From Azorinus chamasolen (taxonomy: Eukaryota; Mollusca; Bivalvia; Cardiida; Solecurtidae): 64,000 bases of DNA. This document shows positions 10,801 to 25,800 of the stretch, one piece after another. The notes below the pieces were generated by a model that was given only the letters and a program-made list of their open reading frames with translations, was not told the origin of the DNA and made no database searches. A program made the translations under genes and the position numbers. The stretch lies in contig OY755241.1 of NCBI GenBank assembly GCA_963576725.1, positions 3,786,062 through 3,850,061 on the forward strand, written 5' to 3'. The first letter of the stretch is position 1. Every line of letters starts with the position of its first letter.

Positions 10801-13800
10801 AAATGCTCTATTTATCACAATGGTTTCAATACTACACAATTATAATTTGTTCCATATACATGTATCTAGTTAATGCTCCTTTTTGGTAGATTTAATCAAA
10901 GAGGTTGGATCTAAAAATAGCCTATGAGGTAATTGGTTAAGAGTCAGTTTTTTCCTCCAATTCCAGGATTAGCATTCTAAGAGTTAAGTTTCATAACAAT
11001 CAAAGAAACTGGTGCAGCGTGAAAATGAAACATGACAATGAGAAATACATGCAGCTGAAATTACAGAAGCTATACCATGGGCCCAACCTCACATGCAGAG
11101 GAATACTGTTTTAACCCTTTCCCTGTTTTATATTCATTGAAGAAATAATGACAACATGAATATTTATTAACTTAATTGTTACAGTGGCATAATGTACACA
11201 GGAGTCAGTGTTTGGTATTGGTAGGAACTGTAGAGTCAAATCTACTACAATTTCATAAGCAAACAGAGCAGACCCTAATAAGACGGCTTCTACAGGAGCC
11301 GTCTGATCTTGGTCTACTCTGTTTGCAAATGCATGAAAAGGCATTTATATGAAGGAAAGGGTTAAAAGTTTCATATCTGTTGGTCAAAATCTTAGTTGAT
11401 ACATATTCATAATGTCATTATATCTACATGAATATTTAACAGGTAATTAAAGCACTAACAGTAACCATTACAGTTTTTTGTAACTGTTTGCACTTTTTCA
11501 TAATCACAACATTTCTGTCTCAAAATCTGCAAATCTATAATGGTTACTGTTAACTGACTGCAGGGATGATACCGTTCTAGATGGAATGCCGGGCTCTCTC
11601 AAAAGTTAGGAAATATTTAACTTGCTAACACCCCCCCCCCCCCCCCCAATCAACCCTTCTTCTGTCTTGTATCCATTCAAAGAAAACACAAAGAGGAACA
11701 ACTCCTGTGTTTACCGTTAGATCTTTACAAAATTTGTGGGCATGCAGAATCATTATGGCTTAAATTTCCTGTCATATACTGTATGGGGAGTATTCCAGAA
11801 AAATCCTGACTACAGATGGAGAGAAAAAAAAATGTGTTTATATGGCAATATAATTTTGTTGGGATGGGAAAGAGATAATAAAATTCTAAATGCATATCAA
11901 CAGATTGATTTTTCATTGTTTTGTTTTCAAGATAAGACTATCGCTTGTTTTCATTTTGTCACACTGGTGATATTACTCTACATAGCGCTACACTGCTGAA
12001 AGAACGTAATTACCAATGGCTTGATTTGTAAGAGCTGTAAAATAATAGCAAAGAACACCACATGACTGACTCACTGAAACAAAAATACATGTAGCACAAA
12101 CTCTACTTTAAAACTATCTGTAAATCATATAGATACAAATGCAGTAAAACCCCGCTAATGCGACCACCTAAAAGAGGTATTATTTTGGGTGCTAGATGCA
12201 GGTGGTAGCTTAATGCATGACAAAAGTAATGCAGAAAGCTCTCTGCATAACTTTAGTCCTGCATTAAGCAACCACCTGCTTATAAAGACACCCATATTTA
12301 TTAAGTGGTCGCATTAGAGAGGTTCTATTGTACATGTATATCAAATACTAAAATCATAATTTCTCCATCAAATCCTATGTTGTAACCACTCTTTAGAATA
12401 ATCTCGAAGAGAGTGGTCTCAACATAGCGTTTGGTAGAGAAATAAAGGATTCTTGAAAAAGGTCTACTTCCAAACTAGCTGTCAAACATACAGAGCAACA
12501 GATAAGGGGTACACATGTGTAAAATGCTAAGATCACTATTTCTCCACCGAGTCCTATGTTGTGACCATTCTTTAGAATCCTCTCAAAAAGAAGATTCTAA
12601 AGTGAGGTAACAATATGAGGTTGGTGAAGAAATAAAGGATTTATTCCTTTAACCCATTCCTTCATATAAATGCCTTTTCACACATTTGCAAGCAGAGTAG
12701 ACCCAGATCAGACGGCTCCTATAGGAGCCGTCTGATCAGGGTCTGCTCTGTTTGCTTGTGAAATTATAATAGGTCTGACTCTACAGTTCCTACCAATATC
12801 AAAACATCCTGTGTACATAAGCCATTATAAAAGATCAGCTAATAAATATCCATGATGTCATTATTTCTGAATATTAAACAGGTCAAGGGTTAAAAAGGTT
12901 GAATCTATACCACTTATCTATGGCTCTGATTGTAACAAGGTTAGAAATGACGTAATAACTAAACTGGTCAGTATCTGAACAATAACTAGAATATCTAGAA
13001 TAACAACAATAACAACGTCAACAGAATCTAGCTAAAATATGGGAGCACTCAGCGGTTAATATAACAACAACAGTCAACATAACTCCTGTAAAATCCTGTT
13101 TGAATCACTTCACATGCTAGAAATAAGCTACAAAATACGGAATTTACTCAAGATAATTGGCCGAATGAAATACCATAATTATTCTACATTGTTTGTAAGA
13201 TAAACATAGGCATATAGAGCAGACGCAGATCAAAATGCTCCTTTAAAATCTGTGTAAATTTGCTTAAGGCTTTTCATTGACAAACAGTGCAGACCCTGAT
13301 CAGAGGGCTCCTTGAGGAGCCCTCTGATCTGGGTCTACACTGTTTGCAAATGCTAAATAAATTCATTTCCTTGCATTCAACGTGTTAAAGTTGACAGTAT
13401 GGCCATTTTATATCAGACAAATCAGACTAGACAGTTTCAACAGCTAGACAACTTCAATGAACACATGATAACATGACCAGAAGGAACACCACTGTAGTCC
13501 GGAAAACAAACCCTAAATGTCATCTGTTATACAATACATTGAAGACAGAAATAGTACAAAATTACTTAAAACTCTTTTGAAGCCAAACATTTTTGTTTGC
13601 AATTTGTTCATTTTTCAATGTTCTTTTTTGTTTCAAGAAACATAGTCATAGGACCAAGCAGTTGATGAGATGTCGAGTCACTCGGCTTGTCATCTGGATC
13701 AAAACTGTCACCACTGATGGTGACAATGGCAGCAAAAGAATAAAAAATTGTAAACCTGGCTGCCATCTGCAAACTGCTTGGATTCAGATGAAATACTTCA

Positions 13801-16800
13801 TTATCTCATCAGGATACAAGCTTTTTCTCAAAAGTTACTGAAGCTTGAATGAATCAGAAATAAATAAAAATTGCAGCAGTTTAATATTTAAGATTTCATC
13901 ATTTGTACAGTTGGAAATGGGTGAAACCATTGAACAATGTTACAGTAGCTTTGTACTAAGTCATAATAATGCTTGCATTTGGTGTACACATCTCAGAGAT
14001 GACAGAGTGTTTCCACTGATCATGTTACCTCTAACACAACACTGGGAACAACTATTACCTTCTTTGACGCCTGTGCTGGCTGTGGGGGTCAAGAAAAACA
14101 AGTGTTGGTGCACCCAAATTATGGAAACAAATACAAATGATATGAATTCTTTACTCCATTTATATGCCTTTTAATGCCTTTGATAACAGTGTAGACCCAT
14201 ATCAGATATCTCCCAATGGATCTATCTGATCAAGGTCAGTTCTGTTTGCTTACTACAGAATAATCTAGATTTTGCCATGGCCTCACATTCTAGTGTTCAT
14301 TTGCTATTCAGCAAAATAAAAAGTTATAATAAGATATCATTTGCAATTCAGCAAATTAATATTCATGATGTCATTATATCTGACATGGATATTCATGGAG
14401 TAAAAGGGTACGGTATAATGATACAATGTGCTCTTTCATACAGTTATGCTTACAAAATACAGCAGAACCTGTCCTAAGCAAGCATTCATTTATTGAACAG
14501 AGGACCTGTCCTAAGCAAGCATTCATTTATTGAACAGAGGCCTCTTAAAAAAGCAGGTGGGTGATTGATTAATGCAGGGCAAAAGTAATGCAGAGAGCTC
14601 CTATAGGAGCTTTCGGCATTACTATTGACTTGCATTAAGTTACCACATGCCTTGCAGACCCATAATTAGACTTCTTTTTGAGACTCCTATGTTCAGTCAA
14701 TGAGTGGCCACTTAACTCTTTACTCCATATACATGTATACACATTTCTATGCCTTTGAAAACAGAGTAGACCTAGATCAGATGGCTCCTGTAGGAGCCGT
14801 CTGATCAGGGCCTGCTCTGTTTGCTGTTGATATACAATGTAATATAGATATGATTCTAAAGTTTCTGTCATGGCCAAAAGTTACTGTGTTCATGTTTTAT
14901 TATAACAATTATTCTAATTAACATTCATGACATTATTATTTCTTACATGAATATTCATGGAGTAAAGAGTTAATACAGGTTGTACTGGATTGTGAAAAAT
15001 TCAAGTGTTACCTTGTAAATTATTTATGCAACCTTGCACACTACAATCATGAACATGCTTGTTACATGGAAAACAGGGCAGATCTTGATCACATGACTTC
15101 TGATCTGGATCTACACTGTTTGCAAATGTTAGACAGCTCTTTCTAGCATTAAAACAAATAAAACACATGCATAAATTTAGAATCACACCTTGTGCAAGTG
15201 ACATTTGAATTGTGCAACTCACAATTATTTGGTGAATGTTATGGCATCACTCAGACTCAAACATTAATTCTATTGAAATATACATTAACTAGCCCATACC
15301 CTGTTGAATATTCATGTAAGGACTTCATGAATATGAATGAGCCAAACTATTTTATAGCATCATTAACAGAGGAATATTTTATCTAGATCTAGATAATTCC
15401 ATAAGCAAACAGAGCAGACCCTGATCAGATGGCTCCTACAGGAGCCATCTGATCTGGGTCTACTCTGTTTGCAAATGCATGAAAATACATTTATGCGAAG
15501 GAAAGGGTTAATACAATATTTGTTGTCTGCAAGACATCTCCACTGTTGCAAACTTTTCAGTGAATTTTCATTATTTATTTCAAAAGCCATGATCATAGCA
15601 TCAGTTTGGATCCTGATGAGACATGGAGTTACACTGTACCCCATCTGGATCCAAACTGTTTGTATAGGTTAACCCTTTCCTTCATATAAATGCCTTTTCA
15701 CACCTTTGCAAACAGTGTAGACCCAGATCAGACGGCTCCTATAGGAGCCATCTGATCAGGGTCTGCACTGTTCACTTTTGACAAGACATAGATCTGAATC
15801 TACAGTTTTTGTCAGAGAAAGTATTTCCTTGAGAAGAACAAATTTATCTAATAAATATTCATGATGTCTTTATTTATTACATGAATATTGAACAGGGATT
15901 GGGCTAACATCAATTTATTGTTAGCACAAAGTTCAAGTTTGTTGATTATCAAATGAATGTCAAGTAATATAATACATGTACACAACTCTGAGACTATTGT
16001 CTAAATAAATATGTATATACAATGAAGTACATCCTACAACAACATGAGGGGCAAACTACCACTCTACCTAACAGACTTCTTTGTTTTCAATTTGCATAAA
16101 CTGTTTGTGCATGAACATAAATGTTGTGTTTTCCCATAACCTCTATACAACATTCATTAATATTACACACTAACACTGTGTCACAATAAAACCTCTCAAC
16201 AACAACCACTAAATAGAAGAACATATTTGAGTATTTATGGTAGGTGGCAGCTTAACCCATTCTCTCAAACCTTTTGACGCATCTGTAGAAAGTCACTTTT
16301 TGAAACTATCGTGATGAATTGAGCATTTGCTTCATAGGAGCAAATGCTCTATTTATCACAATACTTTCAAAACTACACAAATCTAAAAATTTCCTTTTCT
16401 ATAGTAAATGCTCCTTTTCGGTAGATTTATTCAAAGAGGCTGGGTCTAAAAATAGCCTATGAGGGAATGGGTTAATGCAGAATGAAAATCTAAGGATCTT
16501 TCAGCATTCTTTTCAATCTGTATTAAAGTAAAAGTCCCTACAACAAATGAATATTTTCAATAATATCATAAAACTTGGTATTTGTTATGTTCAATCATTA
16601 TGTTCAAAATGATTGTCAATTTGAACTTATATCCAAAAATACCCCTGTGACACCCCGTTGTATACGATACTTATACTTTTTGTTCTACAAAAAATATTAT
16701 CGGCCTATATATGTCAAACAGTTAATAAAACTAAAACTCGACCAAATAAATACTAACCCTTCGCTTGCTGTTCACGTCAATATACCTACCTGTAAATAGT

Positions 16801-19800
16801 GAAGACCCAGATGAGACAGCTCCTGCAGGAGCTGTCTCATCAGGGTCTGCACTATTTACAAATTGATTGTGCAACCAGTGCACTCCACAGCAGTGATTGC
16901 ACAGAGAAATGATTGTAGACAGTGAAAATATATGTAATTATACAACAGGACATGGGTAAAGAGGAAGAAATGTATTTTACAATTCAGCAAGCGAAGGGCT
17001 AATACATTGCCAAATAGCATCAGCGGTCTGTGATATCAAACACATGAAAGTTTTGTCTTCTTTGGCATTTATTTGGTTGCTTTTCTTGCTATAAACTTCT
17101 TTTCAGCATATAAACAATTGATTTATGTATTTTTTTGGCATTTTTAAAACACGTTGCAAGCAGAGACTATCACTTTAAGCTGTCACCTGCTTTTAACCCT
17201 TTTCTCCATAAATACACATTTTCACAAAGTTTCAAACAGTGTACACCCAGATCAAAAGCATGCTCCTGTAGGAACTGTCCGATTAGGGTCTGCACTGTTT
17301 ACTTATGAAATAAAATAGGTCTGATTCTATAGTTTTCGCCATGGCCACAAATACCTGCTATCATACGCCATTATAAAAATGCATCAAATTAATATTCATG
17401 ATGTCATTATTTCTCACTTCATAGAGTAAAGTGTTAACCTGTTACTCAATAAATACGCCTTTCTATGCCTTTGCAAACAGAGTAGACCCAGATCAGACGG
17501 CTCCTATAGGAGCGATAAGGGTCTGTTCTGTTTGCTTACGATTTAATACAGATATCGGTATGATCCTACAGTTTCTGCCATGGCAAAAAATTCCTTTGTC
17601 TATGTGCAATTATAAGAATTAATCTAATTAATATTCATGACATCATTATTTCTTACATGAATATTCATGCAGGAAAGGGTTAAAGATACCAATGTCCATT
17701 AATGAGGTGGTTGCTGAGGAGCAGTTCTATTGTAAACATACACTTTATGCACAATTCCATCCAGAGTTGCCTACCTTTAGACACCCTGTCCTGCTTCTTG
17801 GCAATCTCATGGTCCAGTTTAGCGTTTATTTCCATTTTGACCTCTGCTCTTGCTGGTCCTGGCACGGATTGGACGACCACTTGCCCTGGGGAGGCTGACA
17901 GAATATTTGACTCCTCGGCTAGTCTGTTGGCCTTGTACCGGGCTCGCCCAATATATGGGCTCTCTCCTAATAGTCCACTATCATCACCGGTCTAGAGTAA
18001 AATATGACAATTGCATTTTGTATTTTGTAAAACTATTAATACATCAATACTACTACTATGTTTCATAGCAAATCTTAAAGTCAGTGTTTTTTGCATGTTT
18101 TTAGTAGATATAATGCCCAATAGGTTACAAATGGGTATTGAGAAGGTGTGAATATCGATCTCAAAGGTGTGAAAACATCATGCACGGAATAATAAATCAA
18201 TAAAAGGAACCACATGATCCCCGGGACCTGCACACATGCTCAAATTTTCCAATCATAAGTATTTGGAATAATGCAGGAATTTTCAAAGAGATTTAATAGA
18301 ATTTGGGCTGGGACTTCAAAATTCCCTCGGAGCAGGCGTATGTCTTGGAACAATGACTGTCGAAATGATGCTGTAATATTGTATATCTTTTTTTTTTTTT
18401 TACTATTCAAATAGTAAGATGTCATTCGGATATTTGTTTGGTATCCAAATATTTGGATATCCTAATAACTGTTGCAATCCCTAGTCTTAAGAGTTGTGAC
18501 TGTATTTGTTGCAGTGTTACCTCTTCATGTGACTGCTCAGGGCCACGTCCAAGGCTGTCAAACTTGCTGTCTATCTTAAAGAAGGCAAGCTCCTGTTCCA
18601 AAGCGTAGTGTTTTTCACAGGCCTTGTTCAGCTCTGACGTCTTCTTCTTCAGCTGTATAACAGATAATGTATACCTTAATTAGTCAATGAAATGACATCA
18701 AGAATATTAATTACATGTATATCAATTTCAAATATCGGTATGCCATAAAAACATGGGAGTTTTTTGCCATGGCAGGAACTGTAGAATCAGATCTATATTA
18801 TTCCCATATAGCAAACAGAGCAGACAGAGGGGCCATCTGATCTGGGTCTAATCTGTTTGCAGAGAGAATTTTTACTTAAGAGATAAATTTCCAGAATGAA
18901 CTCAGATGTTCTCTCTTTATGATTCTACCACAGTTCTTACAAAAAGTTAACCCTTTCCCTGCTCTGTTTAATTCAAATTTCAATACCTACTGAATATTTA
19001 TGGACAAAATAGTTATAACGAAAAATATGGAAGGTATGTTAGAAAGTAAAGAAACAGATCTTTCAAATTCCAGAAAACAGAGCAAACCCTGATCAGATGG
19101 CTCCTATGAGCCATCTGATCTAGGTCTTCTCTGTTTGCAAATGCATAAAAATGTGTATATAAAAGAAAGGGTTACAGATCTTCTATGGCATGAGAGATGA
19201 TCTGTCGTAAGATTTTGAGTGACAGACAATGAAGACCTTGAATAAATCCTAAAACAACTCCCAGACCTCCAGATGCCTTCTGTCCCCTTCTTCTTTGCAA
19301 ACTAAGTAAATGATCTATGCAAAAATTATTTTCTGCTTCTTAACCCTTTCCCTTTTCTATTTTTATTCCAAATTTCAATATCTACTGAATATTCATGGAC
19401 AAAAGAGTTATAATGAAATGTGGAACATTGTAGCTATTTTAGAAAGTAAAGAAACAGATCTTTCAAATTCCATTAGCAAACAGAGCAGACCCTGATCAGA
19501 TGGCTCCTATAGGAGCCGATCTGCATGCATGCATGAAAACATGTTTATATGAGGGAAAGGGTTAACACTTGGAATACTTAAAATGAGTGTATACATACAT
19601 GTATATATACTGGCATTTGCAAACACTGTAGACACTGTATATCAGAGGGCTTCTAGAGGAGCCCTCTGACTGACATGTCTGCACTGTCTGTCATTCAAAA
19701 TCCTCACACAAATCATACATTTTTATACCGCATGGACTCTATTGTTAAACAATGATGGACCAATGAAAATCCAGGATTCAAAAAGGATTAATTACTCATT

Positions 19801-22800
19801 TAGACAACTTTTGGTACCTTTGCAAACAGAGTAGATGCGGATACATCAGACAGCTCCTGTAGCAGCTGTCTGATCAGAGTCTGCTCTGTTCACTTATGGA
19901 ATAATACAGACCTTGTTAAGAAGTTCCTGTCACATCCAATACAAGTCCTTGTTAATGTGTAATAATAAAAATTCAGTCCATGCAGTAATAAATATTAACC
20001 CTTTCCATCATATGAATGCCTTTTCACTCCTTTTCTAACAAAGTAGATCCAGATCTTCTGTAGAAGCTATCTTATCAGGGTCTGCTCTGTTTGCTTATGG
20101 AATTATATACATCTAATCCTGCAGATTTTGTCAAAGCCAAAGTTTTTTCTTGAAAATGTTACAGTACAAAAATCCCAGTTAATGAATATTCATGAAGTGA
20201 TCAATTAATGCATAAATGTTTGTTACAGAAAGGGTTAACTTAAACTCTTTACTCAATGAACATTCATGTAAGAAATACATGTAATGCCACACGGAATATT
20301 AATCCGAATAATTGTTATAATAGCACATGGCTACATGGCAGAAACTGTAAAATCATACCTTTATCATACCATAAGCAAACAGAGCAGACCCTGATCAGAT
20401 GGCTCCTACAGGAGCCATCTGATCTGGATTTACTCTGTTTGCAAAGACATGGAAAGGTGTATTTATGGAGTAAAGGGTTAAAATAACATATAATCCTTAC
20501 ACATATAATATCCAAACTATCCAGCTACTGTACAGTAACATCCATGTATACAACCCAGTTTCTAATTACTTAAGATTAATCCTGATTACAATTGAGTTAA
20601 ATCACTCTAAGTAAACACTCCTTGTGACAACTCCAGTTCTCCACATGCTTTTCAAGGTCAGCTTACTTTGATACCTTCCTGAGCGTATCAAAATCCAGCC
20701 AAGTTATCGGGAAATGCATCATACATAACCCTCCAAATAATTTATAGCACTTCATTTCCAAAAAATGCAAATCTATTTGCACATTGAAGTGCCGTAATTT
20801 ATAAAGTCAAGAGACTCTGCAGTGCTAACATGTTTTACGGTAGGCCCCTATAGGCTGGTATCAGTCTATGTAAATAATCTCAAGCATAGGTTATCAATCA
20901 AAAGTTTGCCAACAATTTGCAGTACAAAATATTATCTTTGATAACCACAGTTATTTTAACCTTTTGAATACAGGGAAACGAGTGTATTGGCATTTAGAAA
21001 CAGTATAGAGCCAGATTGGAGGGCTCCTATAGGAGCCTTCTGATAAGAATCTGCAGCTCCGACTCCTAGAGGAGCCTTCTGATGAGAATCTGCAGCTCCG
21101 ACTTCTATAGGAGCCTTCTGATGAGAATCTGCAGCTCTGACTCCTATAGGAACCTTCTGATGAGAATCTGCAGCTCCGACTCCTATAGGAACCTTCTGAT
21201 GAGAATCTGCAGCTCTGACTCCTAGAGGAGCCTTCTGATGAGAATCTGCAGCTCTGACTCCTAGAGGAGCCTTCTGATGAGAATCTGCATTGGCTGTCCT
21301 TCAAACTCCTTTCACAATGAATCGGCTTAACCCTTTCCTCCATAAATATGCTTTTCTATGCCTCTATAAAAGTCACTTTTTGAAACAATTGTGATAAATA
21401 GAGCATTTGCTCCTGAGGAGCAAATGCTCTATTTACCACAATGGTTTCAGAACTACAAAATTCTAATTTTTTCCTTTTCTCTAGTTATGGTTCTCCTTTT
21501 TGGTAGATTCATTCAAATAGGTTGGATCTAAAAATAGACTATGAGGGAAAGGGTTAAACAATGATGGACCATTCCACTTTGAAAATTCAGCATTCAAAGA
21601 GTTAACCTTTTCCTTCATATAAACACCTTTTCACGAATCTGGAAACAGAGTAGACCGAGATTAGATGGCTCTCATAGGAGCTGTCTGACTAGGGTCTGCT
21701 CTGTTTGCTTTTGACAAGATAAAGATCTGATTCTGCAGATTTTGTCAAAGGAAAATTATTCCAATCCAAAGTGGGTTTTTTTCCCAATCACAATAGTTTG
21801 AACAACTTTGGTAGAGGATCACTTAACCCTTTACTCCCTAAATACACCTTTCTAAGCCATGGCAAACAGAGTAGACCCAGACCAGACTGCTCCTATAGGA
21901 GCTATCTTACAGGGTCTTCTCTGTTTGCTTATTAAGCAATATAAATATGTCATGGCCAAAACTTCATGTGCTCATGTTTCATTATACATAAGCAATGTAA
22001 TTTTTAAATACTCATTATGTCATTTCTTACATGTATATTCATGAAGTAAAGAATTAAGGATCACTTCTGCCAAATATATTGAATTAGACAAGAAGATTAT
22101 CATAACTTTCCTTCTGGTTGCCATGGAAATCAGGCTTTTACATGGAGTTCAGTTTTTAACGAAATTGAAAGACTGGACATTACATTTCTGTGAACATTGG
22201 GGACAACTGGCCAAGGTGATGTTGTAACAGAAAACTAACAGTTAGAACTCTGTGCTCAGGTAGTATGAAAGTATTACAGGAAGTCCCTATGCAAAGTCCC
22301 TATTGAGATTCACTGAAATTCAACCAGTTGATGTTTGAGAAATACATATAGTTCAGGACAAAATTATGGGGCAGAGAGACAGAGGGAGGGGCAAATCATG
22401 TTGCATCTGAAATAAACATGAAGGTGACATAAAAATGGTTGACAAAATGAACTAGAGCTTTTCAAATTCCATACAAAATGCAACCAACCAGATCATTTTT
22501 GGTTTCAATCTCTTTTTCCAGCTCTTCTACCCGTCTGTTGTAACTTTTTTCACGCTTTCTCAGATCATCCTCAGTGGCACTTAGGTGATGCCGCTCCTGT
22601 TTGGAGCGGTTATGATCTTCCTCTAGTTTGCTGTATTGCGCCTGCTTGCTTTCTAGCTGGCGTTCTAACTTCTCTAACTCATCTGTGAAAAAAGACAAAA
22701 TCTTATATCGAAGCTTAGAACAAAACTGTTTTAACCCTTTATTCCATAAATACGACTTTCTACACCTTTGCAAACAGAGGAGCCCCTGATCAGGGTCTGT

Positions 22801-25800
22801 TGTTTGCTTATGATATAATATAGATACGATTGTACAGTTTCTGTCATGGCCAAATGTAGGAGCTGTCTGATCAGGGTCTGCTGTTTGCTTATGATATAAT
22901 ATAGATACGATTGTACAGTTTCTGTCATGGCCAAATGTAGGAGCTGTCTGACCAGGGTCTGCTCCGTTTGCTTATACAATAGATCTGCATGATTCTACAG
23001 TTTGTCACAATTTTTTTTTTAACAATTTGAGAATTCAGTGAATTAATATTCGTGATGTTATTATTTATTACATGAATATAAATGGAGTAAAAGCTTTAAC
23101 CCTTTCCCTCATATAAATGCCTTTTCATGCATTTGCAAACAGTGTAGACCCAGATCAGATGGCTCCTGTAGGAGCGGTCTGATCAGGGTCTGCTCTGTTT
23201 GCTTATGGTATATTACAGATGTATACAATTCTACAGTTTCTGAGCCAAAATGTCTTGTTTTTGTATGCCATTATAAAATACATGTACAGTATAACCCCTC
23301 CAAACCGGACACTCAGTAAACCGAAATCCTCTCTAAACCGGACAAAATTCTCGGTCCCGTTTTATTCCTTCTTTATTTGTATACAAAATTCCTCTCAATA
23401 CCGGAAACCCCTCTACTCCGGAAACCAGACAAATCTTCAAATATATTTGAAAAGTATGAACTACAAATTTCCCCTACATACCGGACAGCAGGCTAAGGAC
23501 TTGTCAGTTGACACGTCCCTTAATCACAGCCTGGGGCAGTAAAACTTAACACCTTATCGCAAGGTGTTGAAAATCATGGTCTATTCGGACTCAATTATGA
23601 CATGTCGGTGCCGTGAGATTAACTAATGTGCAGAGCAACAGCTAAACTTTGTTTTTATCGTTTAATTTAACTAATTAATTGGCAGGAAAAAAGAATTGAT
23701 TTCAAATTCTTATCGTTCAAAAACGAAAACCAAAAAAGAAAAATGAATCCTGCTCGGAGATGCCGTCATTTTGTGCAGGTTTATTTTCCGTATGTTTACT
23801 ATCGCACCGGTAGCAAAGGGAAGTTACTGCGCACTCACAAACTGCACCTCATACCATTATCGCACTGTTACGGACCCAAAAATCTATGAACGATAAAATC
23901 CGAGTTCTCCGCATATAGCGTTATGGTCGAAAAATCCGCGAACAAATGTCAAAATCTAAGTGTAGAAGAGTTAAAAAAACGATAGAAACTGCTGGAATAA
24001 CATCCGTTGCAAGCTTTCTTATTAAAAAAGGAACCAGTGCCAAAGGATATCGTCGGCAGTTTGCTTATATAATTTTGAACGTCGTTTCATCGAGAAAATC
24101 GCTGATGGTTGTTTTAAAACTATTAAAACGAATTATGTGAACTGAACAGATAAGGTATTCAAACTGTGAAATGTGTTTTAATTATTGATTTATGGATAAT
24201 CTTGATACTATTTGTTTGGTTATTAAAATAGGTCTATATGTGCATGTACACTGGATGATAAATATGGTCATATATAAAAACCTCTCCAAATCGGAATCCC
24301 CTCTAAACCGGAATTTTTACCCGTCCCCAACCTTGTCCGGTTTAGAGGGGTTTTACTGTATATATTTTTTGTCATTATTTCATACGTAAATATGAAACGG
24401 GGAAAGGTTAAAAACCACTTCACTCCTCTTATCTACAGGTATGGGCCTGTGGACTGACCTTGCTCAAATCTATCCTTGGCACTGCTCCTCTCCCTGTCTG
24501 ACACGGCCTGTCCGTCTATGATCTCTAGTGTGCGGAGGTGGAAGACCAAGTAACTCCTACAGTGGTTGAACTCAGCCAGAGGGTTCTCTGCCACAGTCAA
24601 GTTGGTCAGGTCTGGCAGTGGCTTCAGCTTGGCCAGCTCACTCAGCTACAATATAAGACATAAGAAAATAAGATAAGAGTTGAAGTTCAATATCTTGAAC
24701 TTGGATAACTCAAACTTTGGGATAACTCTAACTAAACACTCAGTCCTTCCAAAACATACAATAAAGAATTGCTCTAAAATGTATTACTATTGATATCTAG
24801 AAACACATGTGAATGCTTACCACAGGTATAAAGTAATGCTGAAAGCTCCTACAAGAGCTTTCAGCATTACTTTAGATCTGCAATTAACTGTTAACTTAAG
24901 AAATTATTCAAATAAGTAATTGGATAACTCAAACTTCTGTTATCTCGAACACATTTGTGTGGTTCCTTGAAGTTCAAGATATCAAAATTGAACTGTATAT
25001 CATTTTAGTCCAACATTCTAAACAGAGATTTCAATGACATTTTCTTTTTGGCCATCACAAAGCTCTATATTAAACATTTACAAATAGTTACAATAGTTAC
25101 TCTGAGTGTTTGAGCAATATGCCTATAACCTATTCCCTCATATTGACACCTTTTGACACCTCTGTAAAAGTCACGTGTTGAAACCATTGTGATAAATATA
25201 GCATTTGATCTATAGGAGCAAATGCTCTATTCATCACAATGGTTTCAACACTACTCAATTTTAAAATTAACCTTTCCGCTAGTAAATTCGGTAGATTTAT
25301 TCAAAGAGGCAAGGTCTAAAAATAGCCTATGAGGTAATGGGATAAAATAGTGTGCGATCAGATCAAACAGCCGATAAAGCCATCTGATCAGCATCTATAC
25401 TATTTACAACAATGGTTTCAAAAAGTGACTTTTACAGTGGTGTCAGAAGGCATCAATATGAGGGGCTGGGGTAAAGAGTTCATCAAATGTTGCCACTTAC
25501 AGACTCAAGCCTGTTCCTCCCAATGTGGAATGCTCTAAGTGACTTTAGCCGCTTGCCCATCCACACAGGAATGTGCTCTATAAGGTTGCCTGAGAGGTTC
25601 AGGATCTGGAGGTTTGTGAGGTTCTCCAGGCCCTCTATCTTCACTATACAGTTAGTGGAGAGGTCTAGTTCCTTCAACTTGAGCAGCTTGTCCAGTCTCT
25701 CCGCCTTCTCTATGATGTTGTTACTGAGGATTAACACTTGCAGTCGCTTCAGTTTGTCCAGGTTCTCAATGTACTGAAATAAACAAGTGAGGGAATGGTT

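Larger units (their letters stand above)
20954..21602 (+). mobile_element. H5 MITE with tandem expansion and nested H2
   Basis: TTAACCTTTTGAATACAGGG start, expanded hairpin region, TTAA + H2 + TTAA, then the usual H5 body (ACAATGATGGACCATTCC) and CATTCAAAGAGTTAA end. Confidence 0.75.

Noticed and set aside
20951..21343. 130-codon Ser/Arg-rich open frame resembling an SR protein
   Set aside because: Generated by a 39-bp (13-codon) tandem repeat in an H5 element; the repeated peptide has no other support.
23946..24140. Transposase fragment of the PG element
   Set aside because: The 65-codon frame is basic but shows no HTH or DDE motif that I can recognise, and is too short.
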